Part shown: in pieces, positions 35,434 to 43,598 of the stretch
How positions within the stretch are numbered: position 1 is the first letter of the stretch
Layout of the letters: the number at the start of each line of letters is the position of its first letter
Program-made: the position numbers and the translations under genes
Notes under the pieces: model-generated
What the model was told of the DNA's origin: nothing
Databases searched by the model: none
Seen by the model: the letters and a program-made list of their open reading frames with translations, nothing else
NCBI GenBank assembly: GCA_014879565.1
Contig: JACSRW010000024.1
Coordinates: forward strand, 1-64,000
Origin: Chitinophagaceae bacterium
GTDB lineage: Bacteria; Bacteroidota; Bacteroidia; Chitinophagales; Chitinophagaceae
Length of the DNA stretch: 64,000 bases
Reading direction: 5' to 3'

Positions 35434-38074
35434 ATTTTTTCTTTTCGCGATAGTAGCGATCGCTTTCAGCTTTACAGGATCTGCACAGTATGTTCAGCCA
35501 ATGCGGTACGATCATTATTCAGTAACGAAACAGATGAATATTGGATCTGGTACTGCAAGGGTAACCGATGCTTCCGCTTATCTTGAGATAGGCCCATCCA
35601 GCGGAGCCAGTAAGGGACTTCTTATACCCAGGCTGACAACAGCTGAACGGGATGCGATTCCCTCCCCGCTTACCGGTCTTATGATTTACAACAAAACCAC
35701 GAACCAGTTCAACTTTTATAACGGCTCGTCCTGGACTACATTTTCTTCTGGCGGTGGAGGTGGAGGTATATCACAGCTTGGAAATACCGGTAACCTTTGG
35801 CTTAACCGCGTAAACGATAGTACGTATGCTGTTGACACTGCGACAGCAAATAATTTTTACAGGGCTATTTTCCCGCAGCTTTCTTTGGGTTATGCAAATC
35901 CCAGTTGGATAAGTTCACTAGCCTGGTCAAAAATTACCGGGACACCTCTTTTTGTTACAAGAATTGGCCCCACTGATAGTTCCGGATCTTCAATGTATGG
36001 TGCTCAAATTGGTGGAAATACTTTGTGGTTTAACACCTTTGGATCAGAAAATTATGGGCTGGTTCCCCCTTCCACTGGAACAACAACAGATTTTCTTCGT
36101 GCTGATGGCTCCTGGGCTGCCCCTTCGGGTGGCGGGGCCGCTGGAGACACTATTCCTTACAGCTATAACCCTGCGGACTGGCTTGTCAGCTTACCTCACA
36201 AGGCCCAGCCGTATTTCTATACATCCGGCGTTGCCGGTGACCCGCCCGGCAGCTATTACGAAACAAGTAATTACACGCCGGCGCCGGTAAAGATTACAGC
36301 CGGAGTGAACAGAGGGGCGCTATTTGTTGCCACTAAGGGAGATTTCCACCGGGCCATATTTGGCTGGATAAGCCGCGACAACGGCCTGACCTGGGACACG
36401 GTCGGCCAGATAATTAAAAAGAGTGCAACCGGATGGGATAAAGCTGGTGCGTCCATGCCGCACTTGCAGTATGACAGCGCGACCAACACCATAAGAATGT
36501 GGTATATGGGCTTTACCGACAGCATATACCCGCCTAAGTTCGGTGTTGGGTATGCCACCGCTTCCGGTGATAGTTTTACGACCTGGACAAAACACGGTGA
36601 GGTTTTGTCCGGGACTTCGGTTCAATCGCAGATGGGCCTACCGCATTATACCGGTTACGTGAAGGTTTCATCTGTTGTGAAAAGCCGGGAAACGGGTAAA
36701 TACGTTTATCACGGTTGTTATTGGCCGGGTAATGCCTCAAACTGGCCAGACTCAACCATGAGATTGTGGCAAGGGGTAAGTACAAACCCCGGAGATCCGA
36801 TTGATAGTATGCAGGAGATATTGAAGCCAACAGGCACAAATACATTATTGGAAAATCCTACCGTATGGTACGGGGATGACGGTGCATACTGGATGATATT
36901 TACCAACGGGTATATGGACAATACCCCCGTTGGAGGGATTGATAGTGTTCAGTACCTGCAGGCAGCAAGAACAGTAAGCCTGAAAAATCCTGTCTGGGTT
37001 AAACAGCCAGGTGTAGTTTTTTACCCGGCAAAAGATTCAACGTGGCAAAGTAAACGTGTTTACAATGCGCAGCTGTTAAAAAATGGAAGTGAGTATTACG
37101 ACCGCCCGATTTCAATCCGTCATGATTCGGCTGGGCAGGACACCGATGGGTATGAAGAAAGCTATTGGCTGCTATTTTATTCAGGTAGCTATAAAAATAG
37201 TTATCATGACCAAAGTTCAATTCTTCGCATTCTTCCTCAGAAAAAAAGCCAATACACTACAGCGATCGGATGGAATGGTAATATGCCCAACATAATCCAG
37301 AAAAACGGTTCCACTCTAATCAATATTCCATTTGCCGATTCTTCCAGACGGATTTCCGGCGGCATTCGATGGGAAGACATCAGGGACTTATATGCAATGG
37401 TTCAACCATCCACCGGAGCAGATCGGCTCGCATACTACTCATCCACCGCAAGGAGATTAAAGCCGTTGCCCATATTTTCTTTCACAACCGGGGCATACCC
37501 AACGTTCACGTTTGGGGCTGCCGGGTACAACGCAGCAAGTGTTTATTTCAGGAACAGTGTAGGAACTACCGGTATGATAAGCGAAGATGCCGGCATGAAC
37601 TATTACGCCAGCTCCACATATAAGAGCCACATTTGGCGCGACCAAGTTTCGGGCGGTATAGTTCTCGGACGAATGTGGAGTTCGGCGAGTGCGCCTTATG
37701 CATATTTCCCCGGAAAAACAGCATTCGGATCAAATGGCACAGCTACAAGCCATTTGCAGACGGATAAAACATTTGCAGCGCCGCTTCCTGCGGCCAAAAC
37801 AGCTAACTATACGCTGGCTGATGATTATCACATAGCTTTTGATGCGACCAGCGGAGCATTAAGCGGATTCTTACCACAAGCTAACGGATGTCCGGGGCGT
37901 ATTTACATAATTAAAAAGATAGACGCTTCTGGTAATGCGGTTACGTTAGACGGATCAGGTACAGAACCGATTGACGGGTCTTTGACTTACAGCCTTACGA
38001 CCCAATGGAAATATGTTATTGTTCAATCAACTGGATCAGCAACAACTGGATGGTACATTATTGGAGGAAACTAA
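35420..38074 (+). CDS. Secreted fibre-like protein with glycosidase-type beta-propeller
   Basis: An 884-aa protein. A clear Sec signal peptide (MRSVKFFLFAIVAIAFSFTGSAQ) comes first. An N-terminal fibre motif (KGLLIPRLTTAERDAI, LMIYNKTTNQFNFYNGSSW) is common in Bacteroidota fibre proteins, then a glycine-rich linker. The middle (about 270-640) has repeated WISRDNGLTWD/MWYMGF segments like five-bladed GH43/GH32/DUF377 propellers. The end (GRIYIIKKIDASGNAVTL ... GWYIIGGN) is typical of tail-fibre tips. ATG 35420 is used, overlapping the previous gene by 14 bp. A depolymerase or surface-binding role is likely. Confidence 0.65.
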   Translation: MRSVKFFLFAIVAIAFSFTGSAQYVQPMRYDHYSVTKQMNIGSGTARVTDASAYLEIGPSSGASKGLLIPRLTTAERDAIPSPLTGLMIYNKTTNQFNFYNGSSWTTFSSGGGGGGISQLGNTGNLWLNRVNDSTYAVDTATANNFYRAIFPQLSLGYANPSWISSLAWSKITGTPLFVTRIGPTDSSGSSMYGAQIGGNTLWFNTFGSENYGLVPPSTGTTTDFLRADGSWAAPSGGGAAGDTIPYSYNPADWLVSLPHKAQPYFYTSGVAGDPPGSYYETSNYTPAPVKITAGVNRGALFVATKGDFHRAIFGWISRDNGLTWDTVGQIIKKSATGWDKAGASMPHLQYDSATNTIRMWYMGFTDSIYPPKFGVGYATASGDSFTTWTKHGEVLSGTSVQSQMGLPHYTGYVKVSSVVKSRETGKYVYHGCYWPGNASNWPDSTMRLWQGVSTNPGDPIDSMQEILKPTGTNTLLENPTVWYGDDGAYWMIFTNGYMDNTPVGGIDSVQYLQAARTVSLKNPVWVKQPGVVFYPAKDSTWQSKRVYNAQLLKNGSEYYDRPISIRHDSAGQDTDGYEESYWLLFYSGSYKNSYHDQSSILRILPQKKSQYTTAIGWNGNMPNIIQKNGSTLINIPFADSSRRISGGIRWEDIRDLYAMVQPSTGADRLAYYSSTARRLKPLPIFSFTTGAYPTFTFGAAGYNAASVYFRNSVGTTGMISEDAGMNYYASSTYKSHIWRDQVSGGIVLGRMWSSASAPYAYFPGKTAFGSNGTATSHLQTDKTFAAPLPAAKTANYTLADDYHIAFDATSGALSGFLPQANGCPGRIYIIKKIDASGNAVTLDGSGTEPIDGSLTYSLTTQWKYVIVQSTGSATTGWYIIGGN

Positions 38075-38084
38075 AATTTAAAAC

Positions 38085-38447
38085 ATGAAAAAACTTGTCC
38101 TCGGTATCATTATTATCTCAATATCTCTGATCGGTTTTACCCAATATCAGGAAAGCACTGATCACCTGGCGACTGAATACTATTACCCGCTTCGTATTCA
38201 GGTCCGGGATACCATAGGGATTGAAGTCGCTTATATCGACTTTAACAATGGAAAGGTGATCATCCGGGGCAATCTGGAAACAGGCCTGCGGAAACTAAGT
38301 GAGTTGATCAAGGCGACTTTCCAGGCCGAGGCCTATGCTCAGCAGATACGGGCCCAGCTGTACACATCTGGCCGGGTAAAGAACCAGCTGCAGCTGGTAA
38401 AAGCAATCCGTGAATATGACAGTATCCGGGCTCTATATGGAAAATAA
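38085..38447 (+). CDS. Small exported prophage protein
   Basis: A 120-aa protein with a signal peptide or membrane anchor (KLVLGIIIISISLIGF) and a periplasmic part with a beta-rich segment followed by a long helix (about 65-118). No family is recognised. It lies 10 bp after the fibre gene and overlaps the LuxR-type gene by 11 bp. Confidence 0.6.
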   Translation: MKKLVLGIIIISISLIGFTQYQESTDHLATEYYYPLRIQVRDTIGIEVAYIDFNNGKVIIRGNLETGLRKLSELIKATFQAEAYAQQIRAQLYTSGRVKNQLQLVKAIREYDSIRALYGK

Positions 38448-38676
38448 AAAAAAATATGTGCTTTTGGGTGATGATTCTTTTCCATATGATGATCTGGACA
38501 AAAGAATACTGGAATGTTTGAGAGATGGGAAAAGTTCAAAGGAAATAGGGCGGATGGTGTTTAGGAGCCATCGAAATGTGGAAGGCCGAATCGGGAAGAT
38601 GTTTGAATATTCCAATACCAATAAGACCATTTCGCTTGTCATTTTCGCATTGAGGAATAAAGTGATTGACCTATAA
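38437..38676 (+). CDS. LuxR/GerE-type helix-turn-helix protein
   Basis: A 79-aa protein that is essentially a lone GerE DNA-binding domain: FPYDDLDKRILECLRDGKSSKEIGRMVFRSHRNVEGRIGKMFEY has the tetrahelical LuxR HTH pattern with the scaffold and recognition helices. There is no receiver or ligand-binding domain. It sits between exported and membrane proteins of the lysis region, overlapping the upstream gene by 11 bp. It is a candidate activator of the phage promoter family, though that is only inference. Confidence 0.7.
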   Translation: MENKKKYVLLGDDSFPYDDLDKRILECLRDGKSSKEIGRMVFRSHRNVEGRIGKMFEYSNTNKTISLVIFALRNKVIDL

Positions 38677-38727
38677 AAAACCATTAATCCGTACCCTATT
38701 TATAAAACAAATCAATTGAGAATTGAA

Positions 38728-38919
38728 ATGGACAATAACAACAGCTTGGAATTCGGGCACGCAAGCCTGATGATCTCTATTTTGACCGGTATCGTATCAT
38801 GGATCGGAACTATTGATGTGGGGGAATTTATTAAAAACGCAGCTGGTATTGTTTCTTTTGCGGCTGGGCTTATGGCCATACGGTATTATTATTTCGCAAC
38901 CATTAAAGCAAAAAAATGA
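38728..38919 (+). CDS. Holin-like small membrane protein
   Basis: A 63-aa protein with two hydrophobic segments (ASLMISILTGIVSWIGTI and AAGIVSFAAGLMAIRYYYFA) and a lysine-rich tail (IKAKK), like small class II holins. It sits at the head of a run of membrane and lysis genes, each overlapping the next. ATG 38728 is used. The holin role is inferred from size, topology and place. Confidence 0.55.
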   Translation: MDNNNSLEFGHASLMISILTGIVSWIGTIDVGEFIKNAAGIVSFAAGLMAIRYYYFATIKAKK

Positions 38920-39335
38920 TAAAGTACATCTCCCTACTCATCGTAGCGGTATTCCTTGCACAAGCTTTCATTGCCGCCCTGGCCGTATACCGGGTACAAC
39001 TGAGCAATGAGAAGATCAATTACCAGCAGGCCCTGCAGCTGTACTTTAAGGCAAATATGGCCCGGTACGTGCTGGTGGCCGTATGCGTGCTGATCCTGAG
39101 CTTCATATTGTCTGACTACATGGATCTGTCCCTGACCCGTGAAGATCTGCGGGCGAAAGGAATTGAGGCGCTGAACCGGGTCGAGCGGATCCAGCTGTAC
39201 TTTAAGTCCTATGCGATCGGTGTGGGTGCCTTTATTGAAGTGCTGGCTGTGGTTCTTTACAAAGCCGGCTTTAAATCCATAATCGATTTTGGTAAGTCCA
39301 AAGGCCTTACCGACCAGGAAGCTAAAACCATATGA
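38916..39335 (+). CDS. Membrane protein of the lysis cassette
   Basis: A 139-aa protein with three predicted transmembrane helices (about 3-25, 50-68, 100-118) separated by charged loops. The ATG overlaps the upstream stop (ATGA). Its position between the holin-like gene and the spanin-like gene suggests a holin or antiholin role. No conserved motif is visible. Confidence 0.55.
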   Translation: MIKYISLLIVAVFLAQAFIAALAVYRVQLSNEKINYQQALQLYFKANMARYVLVAVCVLILSFILSDYMDLSLTREDLRAKGIEALNRVERIQLYFKSYAIGVGAFIEVLAVVLYKAGFKSIIDFGKSKGLTDQEAKTI

Positions 39336-39336
39336 T

Positions 39337-39984
39337 ATGAAAATACTTTGCCTCCCCATCTTTATTGTATTTGGCATATTACTGGCCACCAGCTGCCATG
39401 TCCAAAAAGGCAATACAAAGTCCTACCTTAATAAAGACAGCGTAACCATCGCCAACCTGGAGCGCCACATCGAGGATTTGGAAACAGAAAATACCCATAT
39501 CCGCAAACGACTCCAGGACATGGAGTATCTGGGGGTTGAAATGCAGCCATGCCCACAGATCAACATTGATAGTCTCCGGGCAGCAATGATCGCGGCCAAC
39601 TGCTCTCCGGAGCAAATAACGGCTCTTCTGGATAAACTGGCAGCTGCTGAGACGACCATCCGGAAGCAGGCGGATGGCACCCTGGAGATCAAAGGAAAGG
39701 TACAGCGGCTGACTCAGACAAAAAGCAAACTGGAGGAAACGGTCCTCTCCCAAAAATCGGAGATCAGCCGGCTTACGAGTGAACTGCAACAGCAAAAAAT
39801 CCAGACAAAAAGCCAAGTCAAAACCGTTGAAAAAACAGTAGACCGGCGTTACATCCCCTCGTGGATATGGCTTATTCTCGCAGCTGCAGTAATTGGTACC
39901 TGGTACTTCAAGGGCTGGACAATTACCCGGAGCGAAAGCCTGGCAGACGCCCGGGGAATCAATATTCGCAAACCACAAAAATGA
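39337..39984 (+). CDS. Spanin-like lipoprotein with C-terminal TM (u-spanin candidate)
   Basis: A 215-aa protein with an N-terminal signal peptide and lipobox-like LLATSC (Cys20). A long coiled coil (about 30-175, with repeated KxxLEETVLSQKSEISRL patterns) follows, then a C-terminal transmembrane helix (WIWLILAAAVIGTWYF). A lipid anchor at one end and a membrane helix at the other is the architecture of unimolecular spanins, which fuse inner and outer membranes in the last step of lysis. ATG 39337 is used. Confidence 0.6.
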   Translation: MKILCLPIFIVFGILLATSCHVQKGNTKSYLNKDSVTIANLERHIEDLETENTHIRKRLQDMEYLGVEMQPCPQINIDSLRAAMIAANCSPEQITALLDKLAAAETTIRKQADGTLEIKGKVQRLTQTKSKLEETVLSQKSEISRLTSELQQQKIQTKSQVKTVEKTVDRRYIPSWIWLILAAAVIGTWYFKGWTITRSESLADARGINIRKPQK

Positions 39985-40394
39985 CATATATGAAAAAAAA
40001 CACTGACAAAACAATTATCGCGCTGATCATTTTCGTATCAGCTGTATTGATTATCGGAATATCTGTTTTCCTTTTCCAAAAGGATTGCCCGGAATGCTAT
40101 ACCGGCTGGCAGATACTGGGAATGCAAGGAATCAACTTCTGGTGGTCTGCCATCTTCTTTACTGGCCTCGCTGCTGGATTTACCTATTTCGTTGTAAAAA
40201 CAGTGCTCGATGCCGGAGGAGTAGGTGTGTCACTGAAATGGGTAATCCCCATCGTGGTTTTTATCAGTATAGCTTTTGGCAAAGCATGTACTGATAAAGC
40301 AAATAATGGCGTAACCAGTGAGAAATTCAAACCCACCGGTCCAGTGGATGACGGCCGCGAGTCTGCAGAAGATCAGCTCAAAAAAGCAAAATGA
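39981..40394 (+). CDS. Three-helix membrane protein of the lysis cassette
   Basis: A 137-aa protein with three transmembrane helices (about 10-32, 50-72, 85-103) and a soluble, charged C-terminus. The ATG at 39981 overlaps the previous stop (ATGA); ATG 39990 is the alternative. It is another holin/antiholin candidate. A CPEC pair between helices 1 and 2 could form a disulfide or bind metal. Confidence 0.55.
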   Translation: MTYMKKNTDKTIIALIIFVSAVLIIGISVFLFQKDCPECYTGWQILGMQGINFWWSAIFFTGLAAGFTYFVVKTVLDAGGVGVSLKWVIPIVVFISIAFGKACTDKANNGVTSEKFKPTGPVDDGRESAEDQLKKAK

Positions 40395-40894
40395 TCTTCC
40401 ATTTTAAAAAAGCAAAATACCGGGCCAGGCCTTTATACTGGCTGCACTGGTTCCCCATTTTGATCAACCCCAGGGAGATCCGGCGGTCCGTTATTTTCAA
40501 TTACAGCACCAAGTATGACCTGGGCAACGATGATCAGTATGATGTGCTAAAGCTGTTCGGGTTGAGATTTGGCAGGCGCCGGTGTGATAGTGCCCGGTTT
40601 GGCTGGCGCTTCGAGCCGAAGGTCAATAAGTTTTTCCTGTACGCATACACATATGTGAATGGCATCCGTGATTTTGAACTCATATGCGAATGTTTGGCCA
40701 ATCACAAATATGTATGTGAAATAATCATCCGGGAGTCCGATTACCTTTTTTTGGTTCATAACGAAAAGGGATCCACTATTGGTAAAACACTTGTCTTACA
40801 TGATCACAAAAAGAAAATAGCCTGGCTTCTGGGCCCATATTTTGGAGGTACAACAGCAGCGCCTCATGACATGACCTTAACACTCAAAAAATGA
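40391..40894 (+). CDS. Prophage protein of unknown function
   Basis: A 167-aa protein, basic and aromatic-rich at the N-terminus (MIFHFKKAKYRARPLYWLHWFP) with a beta-rich remainder. Overlaps are ATGA at both ends, so it belongs to the lysis operon. It has no signal peptide or known motif. A phrase such as NHKYVCEIIIRESDYLFLV indicates buried strands. Confidence 0.5.
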   Translation: MIFHFKKAKYRARPLYWLHWFPILINPREIRRSVIFNYSTKYDLGNDDQYDVLKLFGLRFGRRRCDSARFGWRFEPKVNKFFLYAYTYVNGIRDFELICECLANHKYVCEIIIRESDYLFLVHNEKGSTIGKTLVLHDHKKKIAWLLGPYFGGTTAAPHDMTLTLKK

Positions 40895-41529
40895 ACAGAC
40901 CTAATATTACGAAGGCTGAGGCCGATCAGTATATAATCAATGCAACCGTATCTATCACCCGCTCAATTAACCAGCTGGTGATGATGGGTCGCATTGGCCA
41001 GGAAGAGGCGCAGCAGTACCTAAAAAAAGCCACTGCGCTTCCTGGATCAGCTACGGTGATGGTACTGGCAATCCGCGGGTATTACCTTAACAGCCAGGGC
41101 GTAGCCGGAGAAAATGACCGCGGTATCTATGATGACGCCATGATTCTGATAGGGCCAAACTACTATAAAACATTCAACGCCAATACGGATCCCCGGAAGC
41201 ACGAGAAAGGGATTGCGATGCTGCTGCCTGGCTGGCACAGTTTCAAGCAAGGCTGGCACGGTTACGGTAAAGCCAGTGGCCATAAAGCCTTCCGAACGGC
41301 CAATCCGGATGAAGTGTCACCGGTTCTCCGGGATGGCCAGAACGGGATCCAGAAAGGATTTACAATCAACCTCCACTCCGGAGGATTCAATAATACCAAC
41401 AGTGCAGGGTGCCAGACGGTATATAAAGTCCAATGGCTCGAATTCCAGCAGGCAGCTTATAAGTTAATGAATGCTGAAGGGCAGAAGTTCCTGCCTTACC
41501 TTCTCCTGGAAGAAAAGTTTAAGCAGTAG
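40891..41529 (+). CDS. L,D-transpeptidase-like endolysin candidate
   Basis: A 212-aa protein ending the lysis operon. Near the C-terminus INLHSGGFNNTNSAGCQTV (about 159-177) shows the His...Ser-x-Gly-Cys pattern of L,D-transpeptidase folds (H162, S171, C174), a motif reused by some phage peptidoglycan hydrolases. The rest is helical at the N-terminus (ITKAEADQYIINATVSITRSINQLV). No signal peptide, so release would need a holin. It overlaps the previous gene by 4 bp and is followed by a terminator. Confidence 0.6.
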   Translation: MNRPNITKAEADQYIINATVSITRSINQLVMMGRIGQEEAQQYLKKATALPGSATVMVLAIRGYYLNSQGVAGENDRGIYDDAMILIGPNYYKTFNANTDPRKHEKGIAMLLPGWHSFKQGWHGYGKASGHKAFRTANPDEVSPVLRDGQNGIQKGFTINLHSGGFNNTNSAGCQTVYKVQWLEFQQAAYKLMNAEGQKFLPYLLLEEKFKQ

Positions 41530-41551
41530 TTTTTTTCATATGGCAATCGTT

Positions 41552-41587
41552 AATCGTCTCCGTTTCTACGGGGGCGATTTGTTTTTA
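41552..41587 (+). terminator. Terminator of the lysis operon
   Basis: A 12-bp stem (41552-41563 with 41568-41579, two G-T pairs, loop TTCT) followed by TGTTTTT. It separates the lysis operon from the promoter-like element B at 41605. Confidence 0.85.
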
Positions 41588-41604
41588 GTAGGGTAATGCT
41601 AGTG

Positions 41605-41640
41605 TGTCCTTTCCCGCCCCGTAGGGTCAAATTATGTTTG
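41605..41640 (+). promoter_or_regulatory. Phage promoter-like element, copy B
   Basis: TGTCCTTTCCC at 41605-41615 and a perfect TAnnTTTG box, TATGTTTG, at 41633-41640. The TTTC inside the motif lies 19 bp before the -7 box, the standard Bacteroidota spacing. It follows the lysis terminator and precedes the head operon; the next start codon is 84 bp from the motif start. Confidence 0.75.
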
Positions 41641-41688
41641 TCTTGAAATAATGGATCAAAGGAATCCGTAACAAAAAAATACCCAGCA

Positions 41689-42168
41689 ATGAAAAAATTC
41701 ATTTTACTCGTTTTGTTAACCTTCACCGTGTCGGCCATTCTGCCCACCTTGTTTAAAGTAAATGAGGCCAAAGCCCAGTTGGTAACCACCCTGAAACCGG
41801 AAGCGGCCAATGATACCCTGACCAATGCGGATACCGCCATTGTGTACCTGAACGCCACGGCCAGAAGCACCGGTGATACGCTCAGTTCCTCTGTCCTGGA
41901 TAATATTGCCAGGAGTGTTACCATCTACGGTAAAACGGTTTCCGGTAATCCATCCAACTCCCGCGCCTATCTGCAGGGATCGGTCGATGGAACCAATTAC
42001 ACCACGCTGGATTCTCTTGTATTTACCAATACCACTTATAACTATAAGACTTACGCACTAAGAGCCTCCAATGGTGATCTGCTTTATAAGACCTACCGGG
42101 TAGCCTTTTATAATGCGCCCACGAGTGTGGTGGTTCCAAAGCTTTATTATCTGAGACGAAGTAATTAA
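41689..42168 (+). CDS. Exported phage protein, beta-rich, unknown function
   Basis: A 159-aa protein with a Sec signal peptide (MKKFILLVLLTFTVSAILPTLF...AKAQ) and a small beta-sandwich-like domain (SVTIYGKTVSGNPSNSRAYLQGSVDGTNYTTL). A signal peptide at the start of a head operon is unusual. A surface or superinfection-exclusion role is possible, but no family is recognised. Confidence 0.6.
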   Translation: MKKFILLVLLTFTVSAILPTLFKVNEAKAQLVTTLKPEAANDTLTNADTAIVYLNATARSTGDTLSSSVLDNIARSVTIYGKTVSGNPSNSRAYLQGSVDGTNYTTLDSLVFTNTTYNYKTYALRASNGDLLYKTYRVAFYNAPTSVVVPKLYYLRRSN

Positions 42169-42204
42169 CCGGTAATCCGGTAAGTTTTTTGAAAACCCGA
42201 TCTG

Positions 42205-43104
42205 ATGGTATTGCACAAAGTTGCGCTCAGTGTTTACAACAGGCCCTGGCTGATTGAACCACAATCTGCCATGAACCTGATGGCTATGTGGGAAAGGATC
42301 ATGAGCAATGAAACAACTTTCCGTGCGGAGATGGAAAACGAAGATGGTACCTACCAGAAGATCCAACAGCTCTTTGCAAATTCTGAAATCGCTTTTGCGC
42401 CTGACAATTATTTTGACGCGAAGAATTTCTCCGGTTTCGAAGGTGCCAGTGTCGCAGTGATCCCGGTGATGGGGCCACTGATGAAAAATGATTTCTGCGG
42501 ATGGTTCGGAACGGCCACACTTCAGAACATGGTTCGCCTGGCTGAGAATACCCCTTCGGTAAAAGTAATTGCGACCTGGGTGGATAGCCCTGGCGGTACA
42601 GTGGATGGCACTGAGTCTTTTGCCAATACGATCCGGAGCACTAAAAAACATACCATGACCATTGCTGATGGTTATATGTGCAGTGCGGCTTACTGGATAG
42701 GCTCCTCTTCCAAAGAGGTTGTATCGGCAAATAAGACGGATATCATAGGCAGCATCGGTACCATGATGAGCTGGCGCGACTGGACGGAAGCGGACAAACA
42801 GCGGGGAGTTGTTCATCGTGAATATTACGCTACCGATTCTACAGACAAAAACCGCATGTTCCGCGAAGCCAATGCCGGAGACGGCCGGGCGCTTGTCCAG
42901 GAAATGCTTGATCCGATGAATGATGTCTTTACCGGATCCGTAAAAGCGAACCGAAAAGGGAAAATTGACCTGGCTAAAGAAAACGTGCTTACCGGTAAAA
43001 CTTACCTGGCAGGCGCTGCAAAAGAAGCCGGTCTTGTCGATCAAATAATGCCACTGGACAAAGCCCTGAATAAAGCGCTCTCCATGGCTAAAACAATAAA
43101 GTAG
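42205..43104 (+). CDS. S49-type (SppA/ClpP fold) head maturation protease
   Basis: A 299-aa protein of the phage S49 peptidase group. VDSPGG (about 127-131) forms the oxyanion region, and GYMCSAAYWIGS holds the catalytic serine S160. KTDIIGSIGTMM (from K177) is the conserved segment after it. Phage members cleave scaffold and capsid during head assembly. It precedes a coiled-coil scaffold-like gene and the capsid gene with a 1-bp gap, the usual order. Confidence 0.85.
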   Translation: MVLHKVALSVYNRPWLIEPQSAMNLMAMWERIMSNETTFRAEMENEDGTYQKIQQLFANSEIAFAPDNYFDAKNFSGFEGASVAVIPVMGPLMKNDFCGWFGTATLQNMVRLAENTPSVKVIATWVDSPGGTVDGTESFANTIRSTKKHTMTIADGYMCSAAYWIGSSSKEVVSANKTDIIGSIGTMMSWRDWTEADKQRGVVHREYYATDSTDKNRMFREANAGDGRALVQEMLDPMNDVFTGSVKANRKGKIDLAKENVLTGKTYLAGAAKEAGLVDQIMPLDKALNKALSMAKTIK

Positions 43105-43105
43105 T

Positions 43106-43558
43106 ATGACTACCGAACAGAAAAATAAACTTATTGCGATCTCCGGTCAATCGGAGTTCGCATTCATTACCGAAGGCGTTGAAAGCACCGCCACCGGTTA
43201 TATCGTTTCCGAAGATGCGCTGACCAGGATGGCCGCCGCCCTGGAAGCAGCCGAGGCCTCTACGGCCCGCATCACCGAACTGGAAGCACAGCTGCAGCAG
43301 TCCGCTGATCAGCTGGCCACCGCCCAGCAACAAGCCCAGCAGCTGCAGGGCCAGTTGACCACTGCCCAGGAAGAAAACGGCACCCTGACCGCCCGGGTGG
43401 AAGAGCTGGAAGCAGATGCAACTATCACCCAAACCACTAAAAAAGACGATAAGCTTTTGATTAAAACCGGTAGTGGAGAAGCTCATCTTAACCCGAACAG
43501 TTCGATGAATCGTCTTGCAGATTCCCTTTTTGGAAAACCTCTTCAAAAATCTGAGTAA
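43106..43558 (+). CDS. Head scaffolding-like coiled-coil protein
   Basis: A 150-aa protein whose middle (about 40-110) is a long alanine/glutamine-rich coiled coil (ARITELEAQLQQSADQLATAQQ and onward). A short basic C-terminal tail ends LADSLFGKPLQKSE. Size, composition and place between protease and major capsid fit a scaffolding protein. It would be removed by the S49 protease. Confidence 0.6.
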   Translation: MTTEQKNKLIAISGQSEFAFITEGVESTATGYIVSEDALTRMAAALEAAEASTARITELEAQLQQSADQLATAQQQAQQLQGQLTTAQEENGTLTARVEELEADATITQTTKKDDKLLIKTGSGEAHLNPNSSMNRLADSLFGKPLQKSE

Positions 43559-43598
43559 TCCCCGTCCCTAATAAATATTAAAATCAAAATTTTCCCTA

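Noticed and set aside
42058-43044. 328-codon minus-strand reading frame
   Set aside because: It is antisense to the head protease, whose motifs are clear; no protein signature on the minus strand.
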